DNA of 64,000 bases. Origin: Periconia sp. R9002. Taxonomy: Eukaryota; Ascomycota; Dothideomycetes; Pleosporales; Periconiaceae. Positions 1 to 12,696 of this stretch are shown one piece after another. The notes below the pieces were generated by a model, which saw only the letters and a list, made by a program, of their open reading frames with translations, had not been told where the DNA came from and ran no database searches. How positions within the stretch are numbered: the first letter of the stretch is position 1; every line of letters begins with the position of its first letter. The translations under genes and the position numbers were made by a program. The stretch is taken from assembly GCA_023627715.1 (NCBI GenBank), contig JAMAHW010000104.1:62001-126000 (forward strand), given 5' to 3'.

Positions 1-3000
1 AAACAACATGCTTGGCCATGGCATGCACTAGGAGCCGGTTAGTCTGGCTAGTTGGTGTTTGAACACTCCCCCCGGCAATCCAATCCGTTCACGCTTACCC
101 CATTACTCTATCCCACGTCAGATTGTAACTAGAAGCTGGGGATCCCTTCCCCCCTCCACACCGTTCTCAGCGTCCAGGTGGTTGGAAAGGAGATCGTCCC
201 ACGCAGGGAGAGACACATATGCAGGTTTGAGAAGAAGCCAGTCTTTCGGAGCTACGGCCTGCCAGAGTGTAGCGTTGCTTTTGTGCAACGATTATCCAGG
301 CGGTCAGGCAGCCCGGCCAAGCCAACTCACGGCGCTGCTGGGCGTATTCAATCTATCATCCATGGACCATGCATAAGTGTGAATGGCCAGGGGGGAGTAC
401 GAAATTGAGAAAAGTCTAAACAAGCATGCTCATGTAACCCGAAGACCGATAGCGTGCCTGGGCTCCCGCAGGTAACAAGGGCTCAAACTTAGAGGCAGAG
501 CTGTAGACAAGGGCTGTCGAGTTGGGGTATGGCTAGTACTAGATTGCGGTCAACGCCTCTTAGCGAGGTCCGGCCCGCTAGATGTCGGTTGGCGCTCTAG
601 GCATCAAATCTTGGCCCCCTTGGGTCAGCGTCAGTCTAAAAAAAATCCCTGCTCCACGTTCAGCAGGATCACTGATGAACACGTTTTACTGCCACGCTGA
701 CAAGTCCACTTGCGCCATCGACCAGTATGATCGCCCGTAGGACTGATAAGCTTCAAAGAATGTCTTGAAAATCTTAGTCATAAATGTTCTGCGGGAGTGC
801 CCGGAAAGGGTATACGCCACACGGGTGCTTTCCAATTTGTATGACTTGGCCGGTGGTAGCGGTTTCTGTATCATCCGACTATTACATGATCGCGGCACGG
901 AGTACATTTCCAGCCGGCAGATTTGACATGAAGAAACAATATCTGATTTAAAACTTCAGTTTTTCATGTTCTCTACAATGACGACCAGTACGTATAATTC
1001 AAAGTGGTAAAAGATGATTAGGGCGTTCTAAAGAAAAAACCAGGGTGTGTTTGCTGTTCACCCATTGATCTTTTGATGGAGCGACCGCAGCATCACGCAT
1101 CAAATCATTTGCAGTATACATGGCGGCTTAGTACCTACAGGGGTGACACATGGGGAGGTGACGATTGGGTCCTCTAGTGTGCATAGAAAAATTGCTACTA
1201 AATAGAGCAAAATCTGAAGGTCTGATTGACAAGACAATAGGCGGCCCGAATTGTCACGGCCCGAAGTTTCACCCTTCTGTACATAGATGCAAGTGATGAG
1301 ACTACTTTAATTCTCGACCCTTAAATAGGACCGACTTTCAAGTAATATCAATTGATACCTGAGAGGCTGAGACGGCCAAGTTAGCCCGATCCTTGTACTT
1401 AGTATACTTAGCCCCACTGAGCCAGTACACAAACACCCTTCTAGCGTCCTTCCAAATTGTACTCGCTTGTCTAATAGCTGAGTAGCCTAAAGTACTCAAT
1501 AATGCGCCGTGTAGCCCACCCCCCTGTAATAACGTAAGCCTTAGAGCCGCACACTGTGTGCCCCCACTATGTGTGTATCAGCTCGTGGTATCCTAACCAC
1601 CTAACCACCTTGCAGCTGAACCATGTTCAAAACGGAAGAACTTGGCGTGCGCCCATTTTCGTGCAGTTACAGAAGGCGTGCTTTATACTATATCCAAATC
1701 AAGCGTTGAGCAGTGCATATACGGATTGGAGGTGTCACACTTTCACGGAATTCATTATTATACGCGCACCACTTCGTATCAGCTTACGGACCTCAACGCT
1801 TTGGGATGCTGTTAGTGGAAATCTCCCCCAACCCCGAACACTCAGCGATACCGGCAACCAATCCGCGTGGAATATGCTCCAGGTCTGATATGCGGTCGCC
1901 TAAGCGGTGTAATTACAGCCGAAGATCTGCACGTTTTTTCGCAACACCGACATGATAACAACGAAAAGAGCTACGCCACAACGGCGCCACGCGCAAGGCG
2001 GCACACTGCGTTTAATAAGCTATGAACGCCGCAAACTCAATATAATGCGGGACCAATCTTCTACGGTTCGATGGCAGGACCACTTTGGGGCATGTCAGCC
2101 TGGAACGCTGCCGTATGGACTATCAGTCACTCGTACCTTTGTCCATAGAGGTAAAGATTTACGTCGATGAAGGCAACTGGTAACTTTGACCCAGCTCCAG
2201 GTTCATGCGCAACATTATTCTATGACCTGGCTCGGTGCAGATTCTCGAACATCTCGGCAACTGCATGATAGCCAATCACATACCACCCAACTCTTCTTCA
2301 CTTGTTTATAGTATGACCGTTGGAACCCCCACTATGCGCAGTTGTTAGAGACATATCGTCAGACTGGTGGCCTTCACTGTCATGATGTTATTGATCCATC
2401 GAGGATTTACCTTCCGCTCCCTTCCGAACTTCCGAATCAACTTGGCATCAATTCAAATAGCTTAGCTTACTTTTCCATGTGATAATCTCAAAACATTGAT
2501 TGTCTTGTGTGCAAATTCCCGAACGACGGCCCTGAGCCATGAAGAAGCCTGCCAAAAAGATATCGTGCGACTGAGATATCTGTGTTTCGCCTAGGGTGGT
2601 CGGCAGACTGCCGTAGAAAGGCAGTGAATCCCGTCGTTGGCCAATTAAAAAAAGCGGTTGATTTTGTTATGTCACTTTAACTCCTTTCTCCCAAGAAGGA
2701 AATTTTGGTACATCAACCCAACAGCAAGCCATACTTAGTCTGTCCCAGAAATTCGAGTACCGCCCGTGGGCTTGACCAGTTAGGCATTGACGGAGTGATT
2801 TACGATGTAGTTTCTTTTTTCGGTTACTTGCCGCACGCTGTGCCGGACAGCCATGGAAAACCAATCACGTCAAAAAATGGCTGCAAGATATGCATCTGGG
2901 GCAAAGGTACCCTGTACAACAATCTAGCAAATACGGCTACTCCGCAATGAATAGCCTAAGGAAGTAGTTTGCCTTGAATCCTGGAATCTCCCGGGGGCTT

Positions 3001-5039
3001 GATCCGCATAACGCATGGGTACTCTGTCGGACTGTCCGTTCCTCGTCCGCGCTTAGCTGTATGTTTCAGTCTATGTCAGAATGCCTTTTTGTTTACCGAT
3101 GAATTGATCAGAATATGACAAGTCTCGCCCTAAATAAAGTGATATAGCGTCATAAATATGGAGAAGTCGTGTTGGAGGCAATTTACCTAGGTACTCTGCT
3201 GCGCCGTCTTACCTGCCACGCGTCGTGGGTATTCCCAATCTCACAGGACTACACTACAACAGGAGCATTGGACAAGGAACATGGCGGCGTCGTTATCATT
3301 CTAAGCCTCAACATTACATATGTTCAAAGCTATGTTCCAGTTGGGGAGAGGTGTAATCATGAAATTCTCAGGGTTCAAACGTTCTCCAATGAATACCCGA
3401 TAGCGGTTGCTCACGTACCCCACCACCTGCTAGAGCCCCCCACTATACACACCTAGACCCCATAAGCAACGTTCTCACTGTCACCACGTCAAATCGCCAC
3501 CTGGATTCCTATCCAAAAAAATTACAAGCTAGACTCACTCTCGCACAGCGTAAACTGCCCCGGGAAGGGAAGGTCTTTTTTGTCGCAGAATATTCAAGAA
3601 AGGCGACAAACATGTTGATCTTTTCGCATCCCACTAAATATGCTACAGCACTCATACCACCCAACCCCCGCCGACAAAACACATGCATGCTGCAGGATGC
3701 CTTCTAGATGCGAATAACATATGCATGCTGATCCATCCGACCGGTTTTGTGTATCTCTCGGCCCTGCATAAAAAGTCGCCGCAGGTGCAGCCATGCGTCC
3801 AACCTAGCGCAGCCCAGTCTAGACGATAAGCAATCACGTTTGCAGATACCCCACGTAACCTTGGTCTCCATGTTATCTGGATGATGTAAGTGGTGCACGT
3901 GTATGCTGTGTGACACGGACATAAAAACGTCAATCGTAAATGTAGGCAGGAATCGGACTTGTATGTATGATGATGTTGTGTATACGAAGGAATGCAGACT
4001 CCTGACGGGAAACGCTGGAATAGAGAAGATACGATAAAAGTCGAGGAATACGACACAAAAAATGCTTATGCAACAGCCACTGATGTAAGAAGAAGGTGCA
4101 AATAAGAAATGAAGCGGGATGTGGTTGACGAGCCAAGCATTGGATGGAACGAGTCTCCGGGCGTTGAGTATGTTTGTAAGCGGGGGCGGAACGGGACTAC
4201 GGTGTGCGTTATTTCACCTTTCTTACCAATGTGCATTTCCCGCTCGTGGCCTTCTTTCTGGGGAACGTGATATGAGAGGCTGAGGATGCTGGGCCAATTG
4301 TAAAAGTGATGATATGTAATCAAACGCTTCATAACCATGTGCTTTCTCAGCATGCAACCAATCGGCAGACAAAATCGGTTCAGATAAGGAATTTACCGAT
4401 AATTCTCGCTGTTATTTCGACCAGTAAATTTATTCGGAAGTCGAATCGAAAATTATGGTACATTTCCAAATCCCCGCCTGCCTAGGCGAGTTATCTCTTA
4501 GATTTTGCTGCAAAGTACAAGGAGAGGGATGGCTGTATAACGAGATTTCGGTTATCTCTTCCAGGAACCGGAAGCCTGGTACATTCTATCATATAGTACT
4601 GCGTCTGCGTTTAGCAAAGATAAACCGGCTCGAATCTGGATGTAGACACAGTTCTGATTGATTTCCTTTGGGCCCACTTGGGTTGAAATTTGAAATGAGT
4701 CTCATTCTATCAATCTAGACTAACTAAATATTGAGCTGCTGCCCTCTAACTCTCCGATCTTTTCTTTCATTCACGATTCGACGTGTTGAAATGATTTAAT
4801 GAAATGTATGTAGAAGATGAAATGGATGATTGATGCCCAAAGAACAGAAACAAAACCTGTTGTACACAGACAATTTAGGGTTAACTCCAACTCAACCCCC
4901 CTCTTCAACTCCGTAAACAAGTATAGAAAAAACATCATTGAAATCGTAATATTAGAATTGGCTATGAGGTCGGAGGTGACCATAGAAAATCAGGTGATGG
5001 ATCGTCGGGGGTTCATCTCATCACGCTACAGGACGGCCA
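1..5039. other. Gene-poor left flank
   Basis: I see no supportable gene here. Open frames on both strands are short (about 134 codons at most), overlap at random, and show no domain motif or plausible exon chain. Roughly the first 3.5 kb has an even, random-like texture without the pyrimidine tracts and microsatellites common in the other intergenic regions. From about 3.6 kb the texture resembles the rest of the window. It could be an old, mutated repeat relic or simple gene desert. It lies beyond the 3' end of the NR-PKS, so it is not that gene's promoter. Confidence 0.6.
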
Positions 5040-8000
5040 CTAGTTGCCGACCACACCGATCATTATATCCGCAACCTTCTTAACCTGGATTCAGAGTCAG
5101 TCGATCCGTTTCCAACACGATGATGATCAAGGGAAAACTTACGTTAGGATGCCTGAACAAACTCCAATGCTCGGCGTCAACCTTGGCTTCAGCTACCTCA
5201 TCGCCAGCAAGAAGCTCCGCCCAACCCCTAGCACCACCGACCGACGCGCCCTGCGCCCATCGCGCTAATGCTGACGTCTTCCCCTGGGCAAGTCCTGCGT
5301 TCGACGACACAAGGGTTGTTTTCTGGGGTCGCTTATCTGTCGATGAGAAAGGCACGGCTTGATACGAGGCCAAAGCCCGCAGAGCCGAAACAAAATGCTC
5401 CTTCTGACTCGCCAGCATCCGGCCTTGCGTCGGCATCATACCGGCCGCACTCACCGCCGCTAAGTCGATCTCTCCAATGTTAGCTTCACGAGAAGGTACG
5501 CTCATGTCAACCAACAACAGCTTCTCGACCGTCTCGCCTCTTTCTGATAGGATCTTCGAGACCTCGAACGCGTACAAGGCACCGACAGAGAACCCGCCGA
5601 GTATGTACGGACCATGCGGCTGTACGTCTTGGATGGCGTTGGCAAAAGAGACGCACAGTTCGGGTACGCTGTAGGTGGCTTCCGCTACTGGAGTCTTCAG
5701 GAATGGAGACTCGAGGCCGTATGTGCAGAGTGAAGCACCAAGCGAAGGCAGTTGGATGTAGCGGGACGGAGAACCAGATGCGTCAGGAAGCAAGAACACC
5801 GATTGGGTGGTGGCCGATGTCGGTGTGCCGTTGAGGAGAATGGCTTTGCTGGGTTTCGTGGGGGAGGGGGTCGGCGTGGCGTCAGATTTTGCCTCGATGA
5901 TCGGCGCCGGGGTAGGCTCTGGCTTGGATTGAGGGGCCTCAACCACTGCTTTGGCGGGAACAGTCAGAGGCGCTTCTGTTTCGTCCTCGCTGTCGGCAGG
6001 GCTGGCGCCTTGGGTTTCATTGGAATCGCCGCCAGGAAGAGCCTCCTTCACCTCGGCCACGGTCTGGTGGTCCAAGAAAAAAGTCGGCGGTAGCTCCACG
6101 CCTGTTTCTTTTTGGAAGGTGGCTAGGATGGTGATCGCCATGAGAGAGTCCATACCGAGATCTGCAAAGCTTGCCCCTGGTTCGAGGTCGCTCTCACTGC
6201 ACCCGCTCTCAGCAATCACGATACTTTGCAACTTAGCAAAGAGATCAGGCTTGGTAGAGGTAGGTGGACTTTCAATAGAAGTTGCAGGCGTCGAAATTCC
6301 ACTGCGATATCCTGCCTCACTGAAGCTGTAATCCGTGACCTGGGTGGCAGGGGTGGAGAATCCGGTACTAGGCCGGGTTCTGTTGCTAACTGCCAGAAGG
6401 TCTTTCTGCCATGCAACGGTCTTCTCGACGGGCGGGAGAGGCACGCTTGTAGGCGGAGCGGCACGAGCGGCAACAGAACCACCCAGAATAGAGGTAAGAA
6501 CAATACGTTTCATCTTCTGGAAACGAATGCCGTTGGTGACCTGCACAAGCTTCATGTTACGGTTATACACGTACGCCGAGCCAGTGAGCACGTTGGGCGT
6601 TTCGGTGTCTTGCATAGTAACATAAGTTGTGTAGACTTCATCTTGCTTGAGCTCCTCAATAATTCGCCAGCTTGTAAAGCCAGTGGAGAGGCAAACGACG
6701 TCCTCTGGATACTTCAGCCCACTGTTCACAAGGAATCCGGCGAGATGAATGGAAGCGTCCGCCCAGAATGGATTGTGAGTGAATGTGCCCGAGCCGGCGG
6801 TGTTTGGCAGTTTGACAGTACACACTGCATCGCGGCTGTGCTCATCAACCCATAGTTCTTCCATAGCTTGGTAGTTCTTGCCATATGCGACCAAGTTGTC
6901 GAAGAGCTTGTACGCGACTGACTTGAGCAGATGGTGAGCCTTTCCATTGGAAGACATGTCTTTGAGCGCATCAATCCGAGAAGAGACAAGGAACGAAGTC
7001 TGAGATTGCTCCGCGAAGAAGGCGGCGCTATCCTCGAAAACAATCTTGGCCTCGCCATGCTCGGTTGAGCTTCCCTTCTTCGTGGACCAGAAGCTGACAT
7101 GCGCAATATTTTCACCTTGAGACAACGTGACCTTTGTCCTCACAATCTGCTCAGGATCCGCAGTCGGAACGACCAGAGCGTGACTCATGTTCATTTCATA
7201 GATGCTCATAGTAGGTACCTTAGATCCAGGCACCAATTTTTGGTAAGCATATTGAACACCGGTCTTGGCCATGTCACTGAAGATACTGAGAGACATGACG
7301 GTGACATCATTGACGATATGGCCTTTGATGGCTTCGTACAGGTTAGGCTCCGCAGTGTGCGATGCAAATACAACCGAAGCTGTCTTGTCTGCCACGGTCT
7401 CGCTCTCAACCCATTGCAAGGATGTAGTGCTGAAAGCAGGTGCTACCGGAACATTTGAAGGCTTTTCGCCAGCATTGCTAGCCGCCGGAAGAGCTAAGCT
7501 AGGGTGGACAGGCTCTACAAAAGCCTTCCAGAAGTTCTTCTCATCAAAAGCATACGTTGGAAGAGGTAGGAGTCGAAGCGATCCAACGAAGTCTTTGTGG
7601 TAGCGATGCCATTTGATATCAACACCAGCTTGATAAAGCGATGCCAGCGCAGAAGACACGGTGGACCAGTTGTCCTCACTGGATTTGACAATTGGCAATA
7701 GCCTGGCAGCAGGAATATCCAGAGTTCTGCGCACCAGCCCAAGGCATACGGGCTCTGGCCCGATTTCCAAGAAAGTCGACTGAACTTTGGCGCCTACACT
7801 ATTCTGCAACGACTGCAGAGCACCGGTGAAATTGACATGCTCGCGTGCTTGCCTAATAAGGTACTCGGCCGAGAAAACACTTGCGTCACCGATCTCGACA
7901 ACGTTACCAAGTAGCGTCGACGCCACTGGGATTGCAGGTGCAGCGAACGTAACACCTTGCGCAATGGCCTTGTATGCCTCAAGAATGGGTTCAATGTGAT

Positions 8001-11000
8001 GCGAATGGAACCCGTACGGAGTCCGTAGGACAGTAGCCCGCGAACCTTCTTTTTCCAGATGAGCTTTGAGGGTGTCAATTTCATTAATGGGTCCGCTGAC
8101 CACGGTGACTTGAGGCGCATTGATGCATGCAACTGCAGTCTTGCCCAGAAGCTGGGCTTGATCGGCTAGAAGCTTACGGGTGGCATCACTATCCTTGCTG
8201 ATGGCCAACATAGCGTACTCGCCAGCTGTGAGTTGCTGCTCCATCAGCTGAGCACGTCGTCCAACGAGGTACAGGGCATCGCTTCCAGAAAGAACGCCAG
8301 CAACGCACAGGGCAGCGTACTCCCCGAGACTGTGTCCGACCACGAAATCAGGCTTAATGCCCCACGACTCCACCAACTTAGCCGTGGTGATCTCCAGTGC
8401 CACAACGGCAAGCTGAACTTCAACGGCGGAAGCCGCAGCGATATCTGCTTTCTCGTCGGCGATCAAGTGCAGGAATTTCGGAAGCCCTTGATGCTCCGCC
8501 ATTTGCTCATAATTGGCAAGGGCAGCGCGAAGCTCCGCGCTGTGTTGGTAGAGCTGACGGCCCATACCCGCATACTGCGAGCCTTGACCCGTAAAGGCGA
8601 AAACGATGTTGGATGCGGGTGCCTTTTTCTTAGGGTCCTTGGCGCCATTATTGGCAACATCTTCGCGGAGACTGTTGATGATTTCCTTGGTAGTCTTACC
8701 GGAATAGGCAACTCGGAGAACCTCATGCATCCTCCTCGCGGTAGTGGAGTAAGCGAGATCAGCGAGTTTGGTTTGAGGGTTCCGCATCAGGTAATCTAAC
8801 AAGTTCTTGCGATTTTGCTGCAGAGACGAGGACGTACGAGCTGAAATGGCGACGACATGCGCAGGCAGCGGGTTTTCGGTCTTCTTCGCAGCAGCAGGGG
8901 CTTCTTCGACAACCAGCGAAGTATTGCCACCAGAAGCATCGAAACTACTAACGAGACATTTGATCTTGCCGTCCAAAGAGGCCGGGCTCGGTCTCAAGGT
9001 AAGGTCTTTGTTACCGAGACCAGCAATCCTGACATTGACGTTCTCAAGCCTGGGGAACTTGCGGTTAAGCTTGAAGGGCAGTCCAGGCTGCGGTGGAATC
9101 TTCTTCTCCTTCATCATCATGAGAACCTTGATGAGAGATGTGACACCAGCCACCGCCTCTCCGTGAGCAACATTAGCCTTGACAGCACCGACCGTCAGGA
9201 CGTTCTTCTTGGATCGATCTTGACCAAGCACGCGAATCACTGAGCTCATCTCCTCGTAGTCACCAGCCTGAGTACCAGTGCCGTGCATTTCAGCATAAGC
9301 AATTTCGTTTGGCACGACACTTGTCTGGCGCAAGACCTCTTCATAAACACGAGCTTGACATTCAGCACTTGGGTGCGTGATTGACGTTGACGTCGAAGTG
9401 TACGTCCTTGCATGACCGCGGATGACACCGAGAATGTTGTCATTCTCAGCGATGGCATCTTCTAGACGCTTGAGAACAACGACACCAATGCCCTCACCGC
9501 GCGCATACCCATCCGCATCGTCGTGATAGGTACGGCAGCCACCCTTCTCAGACACCATGCCAGACTTGGTAAGCCCAGCAAAAGCTGTAGGACTGACGCA
9601 TAGCGAGCCACCGCCAGCGAGCGCGGTATCGCATTCGCGGGTAGACAAAGCTTTGCACGCGAGATGAATAGCTGTTGTGCTGGTGGCGCACGCTGCGTCG
9701 AGTGCGTAAGTTCCGCCTCCCCACTTGTGATGATACGAGACACGGCTGGGGCCAAAGGCTCGGGAGAGACTTGGCACGTAGTAGATGTCGATTTCTTCGT
9801 CGTTGTTAAGGACACCTCTCCAGTCATCCGAAGCTTGACCAAAATACACGGCGATGCGATTGTCTTGGGTAGATGGGGTAGCGTTCTTGGAGTACCCGGC
9901 CATCTCGAGTGCTTCGTAGCTCGTTGTTAGAAGCATGCGCTGCAACGGATCCATCTGAGCAGCCTCTCGCGCGGAGATGGAGAACAGACGGTTATCGAAG
10001 TAACCGGGCTTTTCGAGGAAAGCGCCTTGGTCCGTCGAAGTGGTGTGTCGTCTCTTTCCGGTGGGATCATAGTAAGTCTCCGTATCGAAGCGTGATTTGG
10101 GAATCTTCTTGATCTGAATCTGTTGCTCCAGGAGAGATTCGAAGAAAGCCTCGACGTTTTCACTTCCTGGCAACCTCGACGACATTCCCACAATGGCAAT
10201 GGAATCCGAACCGCCACGACCGGGATCTTGGTTCGGACGGTGCTCCTTGATCTGGTATTTGATGCCATGGTTCTTCAGCACCTTCTCGACGGCGGTTTGG
10301 TGACCTGTTGGGCCTGCGACCGTCATAACCAAAGGCTTGTCGCTCGCAATCTTGGAGATGCATGCTTCGGAAGTATCGTCTATGCGCAATATTCTGTGTG
10401 CAATATCCGGGAGGATTTCAGACATCAACGACCGCAGCGTGGGGTGTGTGTATTGCTTGCACGAAGCTGGAGAGTGTATCCGCGCCTTCGATGTGATAGG
10501 AGTGTCGAGCAAAGGCGAATTGCCCAACACTTTGTCCAAATCGTAGGAAGGCATATATGGCGTGTGGACCGCTCCGTTGGTCTCGGTCTTCATCTTGGGT
10601 GCGTTCTCGAGCTCCTTGGAAAACTCCATAAGACGACCAATGGTGGATGGCGCTCCGATCAAGGTCAGCCAGCCGGTCGACACCACTGCGATTGCTATTC
10701 TCTTGGAATATGGGATATTCTGCGCATGGTTAATTGAAACTGCAGATCACATTCAGCGGCAAGGTCATCTTACTTGAGATTCGTGGAATTCGTCCAGAAT
10801 CGGCTGCACCTTTTCAGGTGTTTTGCCGACCAGAGTGGTTGCCCAGCTCAGGTTGGTGTCCTCAATCATGATGATTCTCCTGTGCATTTCCAGCGTCATG
10901 CGCAGCGTGATGGCGATGATCTCGCTGGCCAGCTCGAACAATTCACTGGTATCCCTTGCGGCAACCAGTGCAGCCGCCGGCAGCAGCCCGGTGCAGAACG

Positions 11001-11511
11001 CAAGCACTTGGACGGGATCATTTTCAGATCCAAGGATGGAGGGGTCTTCCTCAGCATACCTGTTACACGGAGAGAAAAAAATGGTCAGTGGGAGCGAACT
11101 TGAGAGGTTGATATATGGGGTGACGTACACTAGAAGTTCCCCCAGGCGGCCAATGCACATCAAGACGGTAGCAATGGCACCGTTTGGTTTGGACTCGGCA
11201 ATGTTGTCCTCTGCCAGGCCGAGAAGGGTATGGATCTCATGGTCCCACTGTTTATCCTCGTCACTGAGAGGATTGAAATGCAGCTGAACGAGATCGGTCG
11301 CTCTTTGCAGAAGACGACGGGCCGCATGAGACGTTTTGGAGTGTCTGACCAGGGCCTTGCAGATGAGAATCGAGTCAGTGAACCATTCGGAAGGAGACGT
11401 TTAGATTGATTTTTTCTTTGTTTGGGTTTTGCATACCTGGATACTCGTCCGCTTCTCCACCGTCTGATCGCCAAACAAGACCAGATTGGTTGGGCGAGTG
11501 GAAGTCGTCAT
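5040..11511 (-). CDS. Non-reducing polyketide synthase (SAT-KS-MAT-PT-ACP-TE)
   Basis: Iterative type I NR-PKS that builds and cyclises an aromatic polyketide in the cytosol. Five exons fit: 11511-11437, 11355-11129, 11059-10774, 10719-5143 and 5084-5040, giving about 2,069 aa, normal for a one-ACP NR-PKS. The start has A at -3, and the N-terminus carries the SAT signature LVLFGDQTVEK. Domains and residues: SAT with Cys123 (AFCTG); KS with Cys540 (DAACATS), HGTGT and an intact second His; MAT with Ser993 (GHSLGEY); PT with His1330 (GHIVNDV) and probable Asp1517; a single ACP with Ser1721 (GMDSL); C-terminal TE with Ser1907 (GGFSVGA), an Asp in LLLVDM and a His in DAEHWS. There is no methyltransferase or reductase domain. 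The last intron restores a C-terminus that otherwise runs into non-coding sequence. The SAT domain and the neighbouring HR-PKS suggest a reduced starter unit. The product is not identifiable from sequence. Confidence 0.95.
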
Positions 11512-12696
11512 TGTTAACGTATGACTATTGTATTGTCTGGTTCAACAAATAGACGTATCCTTGGTTTCGATTTCACCCGATCTAATGTGGGCCAACTGCA
11601 AACAGAAGGAACGAGCAGGGAAGAAAAGAAATCTAACTTTGACAGGTGAAGAAGGTAGTACTACATGAAGTGTACGAAGTGTACCTTTGCTTCCAAGATG
11701 CTTCTCTGAGCGTCTTAGTACTATACAAAAGGACGCTCGGCCTCGCCACCCATACCCCAAAGAGACTGACAACACTGTTGACATTAGGGTGTGTATTCCC
11801 CTCTGTCGGCGATTTGTTCGCTGCATTTTGCACTGTAGCTCTAGCTGGAGCCTACTACGTAGCAAAGACCACGGCGAGCGAGGGAGGAGGTAGCGCTACG
11901 GCGGAGGAATTGCCAGTGCCCGTGGAGCCAAATTTCGCCATGGCTCTTGGACTGAACTGAGACTTGGCCCCCGTACCGGCCGTGCCTAGTGCACAAAATG
12001 ACCCACGGTTAGGGACCCCTGCTAGTCTACAAAAAAAAGAGACGATCTGCCGAAAGGGGCGTGGTGGCTTGCAGGGGTCGGCGCCACGAAAAGCTTGGGT
12101 TACAGCTCGGTCTTTCGTTGTCCGGTAAGCGAGGTCGCTGTTTACGCGGCCAATCAGCGCCCACTCGCTGTTTGCAGGGGGCTGCGGGAGACCGCAAGCC
12201 ATCCGTCTCACCTCCCGCCGCCGCCTTCAATGTTCTTTGTCTGTCTTCCTGACGCAAATGGCGCGAATCATGTGACCAGTGGCAGCCTCTCATTTCAACA
12301 CGAGTGCACACTCATGCCCGTTTGATTATACAATCACAATTCGGTACCTGCGGCGCCGATCTCTCTCTCTCGCAGCTTCGCGGTTTCGCTGTTTAGCCCC
12401 TCTATCAGCACCCCTGCACCAGCGAATCTTCGTACGAAGGTGCCCGTTTCACTGTGTGATAAACAGAAACGGCGCTTCGTATTTGAACCCTTTTTTACCA
12501 CTGCACACCAAAAGTCTCGGCGTTTCCCTCCAACACCTGCCCTTGCAGACAACTTTTTTCACGCTCTCCCTTCAGGTTTTTGGGTTTCCATTCTCTCACC
12601 TTTTCTCCTCGCGACCTCAAGAAATAGATTCCCCCCACCTACAAACCTCCAGAATCTACAACCTGAGCAGAAGCAGTCGAGCCAAGCTTTTTCGCC
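11512..12696. promoter_or_regulatory. Divergent promoter of NR-PKS and MFS transporter
   Basis: About 1.2 kb between two head-to-head starts, so it must hold both promoters. Visible candidate elements are a CCAAT box at 12150-12154, the perfect 8-bp palindrome CTACGTAG at 11855-11862, and pyrimidine-rich sequence before the transporter start. The short open frames inside have no motifs. Co-regulation of the two genes is inference. Confidence 0.5.

Noticed and set aside
1556..1888. 110-codon frame in the left flank
   Set aside because: The length is expected by chance over several kb; no signal peptide, motif or splice context.
3652..4056. 134-codon Cys/His/Tyr-containing minus-strand frame
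   Set aside because: No recognisable domain or spaced Cys pattern, and overlapping frames of similar length exist on the same strand.
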